Origin: Methylomonas sp.
GTDB lineage: Bacteria > Pseudomonadota > Gammaproteobacteria > Methylococcales > Methylomonadaceae
Assembly: GCA_028688235.1 (NCBI GenBank)
Contig: JAQTYP010000184.1
Span: 1 to 6,981 of the forward strand
DNA length: 6,981 bases
Reading direction: 5' to 3'
Shown piece by piece: positions 1-4,580 of the stretch. The notes below the pieces were generated by a model. That model did not search any database and had not been told where the DNA came from. It saw nothing but the letters and a program-made list of their open reading frames with translations. How positions within the stretch are numbered: the first letter of the stretch is position 1; the number at the start of each line of letters is the position of its first letter. Both the position numbers and the translations under genes were made by a program.

Positions 1-872
1 TTGGCGGTGACGCCGGGACATTTGGCAAGCGTATCAATCGTGCTGACGATTTTGACCCGTTGCACGGCCGCTTGTTTTAACAAATCGTCGGGCAATGCTG
101 CGCACGGCGTATGAGCCCATTCGTCTATGCCGGCATTCAGTGCGATTCGCGCGCCCTTGCTTTCGGCCAGATGGGCGGAAACCTTACGTCCTAAGCGATG
201 CGCTTCGTCGACGATGGCCTTGACCACGTTTTCAGGCAGTAGCGGCCATGCCTTGCGATCGTCGTGATTGCCATGACTGTGTCCGTGGGCATGGCCGCCC
301 GACCAGGGCGCACCGATTTCGCCGCCCGGCTCCAACGCGACTTTGATCAGCACGGCACCGCCGGCAACCAGATTGCGCACAGTTTGCCGGGCTTGTTCTT
401 CATCACGTACCGCTACTGCAATATCGGCTTGGCCTAGGCTGGGTATCGGATAACCTTCCGGCGCGGTGATGATGGGGCCGGATGTCATGACCCGTAGGCT
501 GCCGTCTCCGCCGTAAGGCGCGTGCAAAGGGCCTCCGACGTCGCGCAGGGTAGTGATGCCGTGGCGAAGTACCGCATCGGCAGGAACGTGGCGGAAATTC
601 AGATGGGCGTGCAATTCGATCAGGCCGGGCAGCAAGGTGGCGTCGCCGAGATCGACGCGGGTTGCTTCGATGGCGCTAAAGGTATCGTCTTTGCCCAAGC
701 CGGTTATTTTATTGTCCGTAATCAATACCGAGGCGTCGTCGTGCATCGTATAGCCGTCGAAAATCCTGGCTGCGTGAATCAGCAAAGTCTTGTCTTCGGC
801 AAAGCAATTAGCGGCCAGTCCGGCCAATAAAGCCAAGCGCAGCATTGTGCGGGGGAATGTTCGAATATTCAT
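1..872 (-). CDS. Secreted metal-dependent amidohydrolase (5' part; 3' end off the left edge)
   Basis: The first 290 codons of an amidohydrolase-superfamily enzyme read from ATG at 872-870 and stay open to the window edge. The N-terminus has arginines followed by a hydrophobic stretch (LRLALLAGLAAN) and a likely signal peptidase I site after CFA (residue 25), so the protein should be periplasmic or exported. The cysteine at 23 has asparagine at -1, which argues against a lipoprotein. A small beta-sandwich segment (residues 29-80) leads to LPGLIELHAHL, whose His88 and His90 form the HxH metal pair. Lys177 in LIKVAL fits the bridging carboxylated lysine, and His234 (SAHLAES) and His254 (EWAHTP) fit the next metal ligands. 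The catalytic Asp lies beyond the window. The overall look is of imidazolonepropionase/prolidase-like hydrolases; the substrate is unknown. An unusual histidine-rich insertion (HAHGHSHGNHDD, residues 194-205) follows the lysine. No good Shine-Dalgarno precedes the start. The gene lies downstream of the receptor on the same strand, about 230 bp away, so co-transcription is possible but unproven. Confidence 0.88.
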   Translation of the reverse strand, partial: MNIRTFPRTMLRLALLAGLAANCFAEDKTLLIHAARIFDGYTMHDDASVLITDNKITGLGKDDTFSAIEATRVDLGDATLLPGLIELHAHLNFRHVPADAVLRHGITTLRDVGGPLHAPYGGDGSLRVMTSGPIITAPEGYPIPSLGQADIAVAVRDEEQARQTVRNLVAGGAVLIKVALEPGGEIGAPWSGGHAHGHSHGNHDDRKAWPLLPENVVKAIVDEAHRLGRKVSAHLAESKGARIALNAGIDEWAHTPCAALPDDLLKQAAVQRVKIVSTIDTLAKCPGVTA

Positions 873-892
873 GGATAGGTAGAGGATAGAAG

Positions 893-911
893 CATGAACC
901 TAACGTTCATG
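893..911 (-). promoter_or_regulatory. Perfect 7-bp inverted repeat upstream of the amidohydrolase start
   Basis: CATGAAC and GTTCATG flank a 5-nt spacer, 21 bp upstream of the amidohydrolase ATG. On the minus strand it could form a small hairpin in the leader RNA or be a protein-binding palindrome. No poly-U follows, so it is not a terminator. Function is unknown. Confidence 0.35.
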
Positions 912-950
912 AAACTGCTGCATCGCCCCGGGCTATGAAAATAACGCGTT

Positions 951-1052
951 GGGGCACACTTACTTGCCGGACAGGACGTCGTAAATACGTCCGTGTAGAC
1001 TCGGCGGCGGCATCCTTGCCGCCAACGCCTGTCCAACAAGCCAGCGTGCCCC
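951..1052. repeat. Structured palindromic intergenic element (about 102 bp)
   Basis: The outer arms are GGGGCAC (951-957) and GTGCCCC (1046-1052). They are continued inwards by CTTG (963-966) with CAAG (1037-1040) and by GGACAGG (969-975) with CCTGTCC (1028-1034). Inside are two further hairpins: GGACGT/ACGTCC at 974-979 and 987-992 with a 7-nt loop, and GGCGGC/GCCGCC at 1006-1011 and 1018-1023 with a 6-nt loop. The first inner hairpin overlaps the outer stem by two bases. The whole could fold as a three-way junction on either strand. The core with GGCGGCATCC...GCCGCC resembles dispersed intergenic repeats I recall from methanotrophs and Xanthomonas relatives; this is from memory and unchecked. 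It occupies most of the gap between the receptor and the amidohydrolase and could modulate read-through or protect mRNA ends. Confidence 0.65.
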
Positions 1053-1102
1053 GACTGATAATTTACTTCCATAGTAAAACTCGCAGTCAGTCAGCGCATT
1101 GA

Positions 1103-3079
1103 TTAAAAGCTGGCTGAAATACCCAGTTGCCCCCAGCGGCCCGGCATCGGGTAACCCTGGCGATAACTATAATCGCGGCTCAACAGGTTTTCCGCGGCGA
1201 CAAACACCTCGCCGTCTTTGCCGAGCAACGGGATAGGGTAGGACAGACGGGCGTTGACGACCACGAACGAGCGTACCGTGTCGTTGTTGGCGGCTCCGCT
1301 GGCACGTCCGCGGTTCAAGGTATGCACTTCCGATTGATATTGGGCGTCGAAAGCTAAGCGGAATTTTTCGATCCGGCCATTGATGCCGGCGGTGACGGCG
1401 CGCTCCGGCGAGTACGGCAGGTTACGCAAACTGGGATCGAGCAAGGTGACGCCGGCGAATACGCTCCAATCCGGGTTGATGTCCTGTTTGATGGAGCCCT
1501 CGAAACCGCGCATAGCATATTCGCCAAGACTCAGGAAGGTCGGGTTAAAGCCGCTGGCATCGAAGAATTGGAAGATGTAGCGGTTTTTGACCCTGTCGTT
1601 GAAAAAGCTCAAGTCGATCTGAGTACCCTCGAATGGGGTGAATTTGCCGCCGAACTCTGCATGTTGGACTTCCTCGGGTTGCAACTGCGTCCAACTATTG
1701 CCCATCACCGGCATGTACAGCGTCAAAGTAGGGACTTCCAGGCCGGGATAATGGATGCCGCGCGAAAAATTGGCGAACAAGGTTATCTTCTCGGATACCA
1801 GCGACAAGCCGGCGTGTGGCGACGATGCCGAATCGAATTCACTGTGGTCGTAGTAACGAACGCCGGCCGACGGTATCAAGGTCCAGTCTTTGTTTAACGC
1901 TAAGCTGTGGTTCAAGGCGACGAAGGGCGACGTGACTCTGAAGGTCGGCAGATTGTTGGTGAAATGGCTTTGGCCGCCGGCCTGGTAATCGATATCGTGT
2001 AGGCTGCCGCTGTTCCAGTCGCTATCCACGCCGGCGATCAGTTCCCCGCCTTTCCATGGGGACAGGGCTTCTTTCCAGCGCAGGCCGTAAGTATCGAAAT
2101 CGGAATAAGTATCGGCCAGGCGGTTGTTCCGGTCGCCGTTTTGGTAAGACAGCCAGTCGCCGCGGCCGGTATTCATATACAGTTTCAAATCGCCGTGCCA
2201 GTCGCCGTGATCGTGCGCTAAATCCACCGACACCAAGCCGGCCTCGGTGTTATAGCGTGGATCGGCAGGGCGCGTCGTTTGGTTGTTGCCCGGATCGCCC
2301 GCCTGACTGTTGACGTAAATAAAGTGCGAACCTATCTTCCAATTGTCGTTCAGTTTGTAGCCTATGTTGCCCATCACGTTTTTCAGTTCGCCGTCGGCAT
2401 TATGTCTATGGCCGTTGGAAGTCGAATAGCCTTGGGCCAAAGCAAAATCCAGATCGCCCTGCTTGCCGGTGATGTCGGCTTGTTCGATGAAGGTGCTGTA
2501 ATAACCGCCCGAGAAACGGCCGTGCCCGTGGACGCCGTCTTCCTGGGCGCGCTTGGTTTCCAGGTTGATGGACGCGAAGTTGTTACCGTTCATATAAGGC
2601 TGCGGGCTCTTATAGGTCGTGATGGATTGCATGCCGTTGACCGGCAGCAAGTCCAGCAAGGGGTGACCCCAAACGCCCATGTAAAACGGAATGTCGTCTA
2701 CATAGGTCTTGATTTCGCTGCCGGGGCGGCTTTGGCCCATGCCGCGGATGTAAACGCCGCCACCTTCGTTGCCGCCGAATGCGCCGACCGGATTGAATCT
2801 GGAAATCTGTACGCCCGGCGTTCTGCGAAGCGCCGCAGCCAAATCGACGGCGTTTTGATCGCGTATCTGATCCTCAGTGACGATGGCGGATACGTCGGAA
2901 AACGCATCCAGATGGTTTTCTTGGATAATCGGGTTTGCTACGACTTCGGTGCTTTCCAACTCGGTTGGTTTTTCATCGGCGATTGCAGTAGACAGAGGAT
3001 TAATCGTCAGTAACGAAATAAGCAAGGGTTTATGCCAATGCTGGAGCGGATTGAATCGGTTGGAAGTTGCTTCGGTCAT
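1103..3079 (-). CDS. TonB-dependent outer-membrane receptor
   Basis: This 658-residue protein is a normal length for a TonB-dependent receptor, a 22-strand outer-membrane barrel with an N-terminal plug that takes up chelated metals, siderophores or other scarce ligands using TonB/ExbBD energy. From the chosen ATG the signal peptide is about residues 1-34 (KPLLISLLTINPLSTAIA, then DEKP). A TonB-box-like stretch (ESTEVVANP) lies near 42-50. The plug spans about 55-175 with typical motifs: DQNAVDLAAALRRTPGVQIS, then YIRGMGQSRPG at about 110-120 and YVDDIPFY. The barrel fills the rest and ends in GISASF, with the terminal Phe used for outer-membrane assembly. Histidine-bearing patches (VHGHGRF, GHRHNADG, AHDHGDWHGDL) lie in the first half of the barrel. 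The ligand is not identifiable; siderophore or metal chelate is likeliest given the divergent PchR-like regulator. The start is uncertain: in-frame TTG codons at 3118 and 3112 lie upstream, and the latter has a better-spaced GAGGA than the ATG has, but the ATG gives a cleaner signal peptide. Confidence 0.93.
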   Translation of the reverse strand: MTEATSNRFNPLQHWHKPLLISLLTINPLSTAIADEKPTELESTEVVANPIIQENHLDAFSDVSAIVTEDQIRDQNAVDLAAALRRTPGVQISRFNPVGAFGGNEGGGVYIRGMGQSRPGSEIKTYVDDIPFYMGVWGHPLLDLLPVNGMQSITTYKSPQPYMNGNNFASINLETKRAQEDGVHGHGRFSGGYYSTFIEQADITGKQGDLDFALAQGYSTSNGHRHNADGELKNVMGNIGYKLNDNWKIGSHFIYVNSQAGDPGNNQTTRPADPRYNTEAGLVSVDLAHDHGDWHGDLKLYMNTGRGDWLSYQNGDRNNRLADTYSDFDTYGLRWKEALSPWKGGELIAGVDSDWNSGSLHDIDYQAGGQSHFTNNLPTFRVTSPFVALNHSLALNKDWTLIPSAGVRYYDHSEFDSASSPHAGLSLVSEKITLFANFSRGIHYPGLEVPTLTLYMPVMGNSWTQLQPEEVQHAEFGGKFTPFEGTQIDLSFFNDRVKNRYIFQFFDASGFNPTFLSLGEYAMRGFEGSIKQDINPDWSVFAGVTLLDPSLRNLPYSPERAVTAGINGRIEKFRLAFDAQYQSEVHTLNRGRASGAANNDTVRSFVVVNARLSYPIPLLGKDGEVFVAAENLLSRDYSYRQGYPMPGRWGQLGISASF

Positions 3080-3118
3080 GAAATTTACACAAAAAATGGC
3101 TTGAGAGAACAAATACAA

Positions 3119-3123
3119 TCCTC
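3119..3123 (-). promoter_or_regulatory. Possible ribosome binding site for an upstream TTG start of the receptor
   Basis: GAGGA on the minus strand ends 6 nt before an in-frame TTG (3112-3110). The more canonical ATG 33 nt further on lacks a clear Shine-Dalgarno. If the TTG is used, the protein gains 11 residues (LFSQAIFCVNF) before the annotated methionine. This site is what makes the receptor start ambiguous. Confidence 0.35.
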
Positions 3124-3198
3124 GGAAAAAGTGGTCGGCAAACGACTATCCGAAAGCTGACATTCGGTTAACTATAAGCTTTTGTATCTAGGCGTTTT

Positions 3199-3232
3199 TA
3201 TGCCAAACGGATTATTTCTTATGGCAAATGGA
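3199..3232. promoter_or_regulatory. Direct repeat with 21-bp period, candidate operator of the AraC/PchR-type regulator
   Basis: TATGCCAAACGGA (3199-3211) and TATGGCAAATGGA (3220-3232) match at 11 of 13 positions and start exactly 21 bp apart, two helical turns. AraC-family activators commonly bind tandem half-sites with this phasing on one DNA face. The pair sits between the receptor and the regulator, about 120 bp upstream of the receptor ATG and 150 bp upstream of the regulator ATG. The same pair also contains a short inverted match (TGCCA/TGGCA), so a dimeric palindrome reader is an alternative. The assignment to this regulator is inference. Confidence 0.5.
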
Positions 3233-3259
3233 GATAGTCGCTTAGGTGATATGACATAG

Positions 3260-3278
3260 TTCTATTCTAGCGATAGAA
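3260..3278. promoter_or_regulatory. 19-bp palindrome TTCTAT-N7-ATAGAA
   Basis: Perfect 6-bp arms flank a 7-bp centre in the divergent promoter region, 104 bp upstream of the regulator ATG. The length matches a Fur-sized operator but the bases do not match the usual GATAAT consensus. It may be the site of another regulator or a chance palindrome in A/T-rich DNA. Confidence 0.3.
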
Positions 3279-3381
3279 ATCGAAGCCTCACAAATTGCTG
3301 AATTCGTAGGCTATCCGGATCGAGGAGTAAATTTTGCTAGGAAGTTGATTGGAAATAATTTCCCCAGTGTTCAATGGTGTA

Positions 3382-4353
3382 ATGATGCAAGTATCTTCGT
3401 CCGCAACGACATTTAGAATTAACAACGAGGAATTACCTTGGCTAGCCATGCCTGAAGAAGGCTGCCAATATCAGGGTTTACCGGAAGCGCTTGGGAGTGG
3501 TTGTTCGCGTTTGTTTATGTTGGAAGCGGATTTCAGTTTGATAGAAACCCAATATGTTCCGGCGCGAAGCTTGGCGGTTTACAACCGAATCGATAGCCAA
3601 GAGCCGCGCATGGTGTTAACGCTGGGTTTGACTGGATGTTCGAGTTTCAACGAAAGACAGGGTCGCGAAATTGCGTTCAAGGCCGGATTCAGCACGCTAA
3701 CTGCCTTTAATTCCAGTGCCGGTTGGCGTCAGTATCAGAGCAATCAGCCGGTCACGCAATTACGTTTCATGATGAGCAAGCAATGGGTCGAGCGCAATTT
3801 CGATGATAGCGTCTTGACCAAGCTGTTCGATAAAAACGCTACCCAGGTCGTAAAGCAGAGGCCTATTTTGCCATCGTCGCTGCAATTGGCTCATTGCATC
3901 CGAAATCGGCAGGTCGCCGCAAATGCCGGCACGTTGTTTAAACAGGGTTTGGCCATGGCGATAGTGGCAAGCGAATTGACCGATTTAATCAACGAGCCTC
4001 AGCCCAACTCGTTTCGTACCACGTTCAGAGACAAGCAACTTGCGGAATCGGCGCGAGACATATTGCTAGCCGAATTTGCAGCCCCCCCTTCGCTGGCAGA
4101 GTTAAGTCACCGTATCGGAACCAATCAGTTCAAGCTGAAACAGGTGTTTCGACATTGTTTCGACAACACGGTCTACGGCATGTTGTTGGATATTCGCATG
4201 GAAAAAGCCCATCGCTTATTGACGGATGGCCGCTATACGGTCGGTCTTGCCGCGGAAGCGGTTGGATACGCCCATGCCAGCAACATTAGTGCGGCGTTCA
4301 CTAGATATTTCGGCTTTCCCCCCAAAAGCCTCGCTCATGGGAGGATGCCGTAA
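3382..4353 (+). CDS. PchR-like AraC-family transcriptional activator
   Basis: This cytoplasmic DNA-binding regulator has 323 residues from the ATG at 3382. The N-terminal ligand-sensing part (about 20-200) has the PchR-type pattern, including RMVLTLGLTGCSSF, a following FKAGFSTLTAFNSS segment and QLRFMM. The C-terminal AraC domain has two helix-turn-helix units: SLAELSHRIGTNQFKLKQVF (from about residue 237) and TVGLAAEAVGYAHASNISAA (from about residue 286), followed by the family signature FTRYFGFPPKSL. The linker between them (YGMLLDIRMEKAHRLL) closely resembles the Pseudomonas PchR form. In that family an imported ferric siderophore activates the regulator, which then induces its own receptor gene. 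Divergence from a TonB receptor fits that role. The start is uncertain: ATG at 3382 or 3385 has a weak ribosome site, while an in-frame TTG at 3349 has AGGAAG 4 nt upstream and an immediately preceding in-frame stop. Two C-runs lie in the coding sequence (7 C at about 4082, 6 C at about 4318). Confidence 0.9.
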   Translation: MMQVSSSATTFRINNEELPWLAMPEEGCQYQGLPEALGSGCSRLFMLEADFSLIETQYVPARSLAVYNRIDSQEPRMVLTLGLTGCSSFNERQGREIAFKAGFSTLTAFNSSAGWRQYQSNQPVTQLRFMMSKQWVERNFDDSVLTKLFDKNATQVVKQRPILPSSLQLAHCIRNRQVAANAGTLFKQGLAMAIVASELTDLINEPQPNSFRTTFRDKQLAESARDILLAEFAAPPSLAELSHRIGTNQFKLKQVFRHCFDNTVYGMLLDIRMEKAHRLLTDGRYTVGLAAEAVGYAHASNISAAFTRYFGFPPKSLAHGRMP

Positions 4354-4443
4354 AAGTCAAATGTAGGTTGGGCAGAGCGGAGCGAAGCCCAACATAATCA
4401 GAATGTTGGGCTTCACTGCATTCAGCCCAACCTACCTTTTACG
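4349..4443. repeat. 95-bp near-perfect palindromic intergenic repeat at the convergent gene junction
   Basis: Nested inverted arms cover almost the whole element. CGTAAAAG (4349-4356) pairs with CTTTTACG (4436-4443), GTAGGTTGGGC (4363-4373) with GCCCAACCTAC (4425-4435), and AGCGAAGCCCAACAT (4381-4395) with ATGTTGGGCTTCACT (4403-4417), with one mismatch and a 7-nt loop. The GTAGGTTGGGC / GAAGCCCAACA core matches a widely dispersed bacterial intergenic repeat style I recognise from memory, probably a miniature inverted-repeat element. The outer arm overlaps the TAA stop of the AraC-type regulator, and the A/T-rich ends would give U-rich tails on both strands, so it may act as a bidirectional terminator. 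Confidence 0.72.
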
Positions 4444-4489
4444 ACAGTCTCCATGGGCGTTGAGCCTAAAAACTCGCAGCTTGTCCACG

Positions 4490-4521
4490 AAAAAAGGCGG
4501 AAGCCGTGACGGCTCCGCCTT
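4490..4521 (-). terminator. Rho-independent terminator of the repeat-protein gene
   Basis: On the minus strand AAGGCGG plus AGCC pairs with GGCT plus CCGCCTT (one bulged T) around a 5-nt loop. A run of six T follows, overlapping the stem end at 4490-4495. It lies about 60 bp beyond the stop codon of the gene read leftwards, the expected place. Confidence 0.85.
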
Positions 4522-4546
4522 GGTGGCCTAACAAATCAAGGGATGG

Positions 4547-4576
4547 TTCGAACGATCACGCCCCTGATCGATCGAA
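4547..4576. repeat. Hairpin just after the repeat-protein stop codon
   Basis: TTCG/CGAA (4547-4550, 4573-4576) and CGATCA/TGATCG (4553-4558, 4565-4570) form a stem with a 2x2 internal mismatch and a 6-nt loop. It lies 4 bp past the stop codon and before the main terminator. It lacks a T-tract, so it is perhaps a 3'-end stabiliser or incidental. Confidence 0.4.
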
Positions 4577-4580
4577 TTGA

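Larger units (their letters stand above)
3080..3381. promoter_or_regulatory. Divergent regulatory region between receptor and regulator genes
   Basis: This stretch of about 300 bp has no convincing gene and should hold the promoters of both divergent genes. Visible elements are the 21-bp-spaced direct repeat and a 19-bp palindrome, both listed separately. A GAGGA sits on the minus strand at 3119-3123 and an AGGAAG on the plus strand at 3339-3344; each could serve an alternative TTG start. The stretch is A/T-richer than the flanking genes. I could not assign convincing -35/-10 pairs in either direction and saw no good match to the canonical Fur box. Confidence 0.6.

Noticed and set aside
522..830. 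102-codon open frame on the plus strand
   Set aside because: It is antisense to the amidohydrolase, whose signal peptide and metal-ligand motifs lie on the minus strand.
869..1072. 67-codon minus-strand frame between receptor and amidohydrolase
   Set aside because: Most of it runs through the palindromic element (951-1052), with a composition unlike a protein. Only the last 13 codons were kept, as a speculative leader.
1568..1897. 109-codon open frame on the plus strand
   Set aside because: It is antisense to the receptor barrel and has no family features.
2279..3013. 244-codon open frame on the plus strand
   Set aside because: It lies wholly antisense to the well-supported TonB receptor, has no recognisable domain and its composition follows the opposite-strand codons.
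3180..3240. Fur box or sigma-70 promoter in the divergent region
   Set aside because: No stretch matched the GATAAT-type 19-bp consensus well, and no -35/-10 pair with good sequence and 16-18 bp spacing was found.
4081..4088. Seven-C run (and a six-C run near 4318) in the regulator as a phase-variation tract
   Set aside because: The runs are short for slipped-strand switching, and the frame is intact with a complete AraC domain on both sides.
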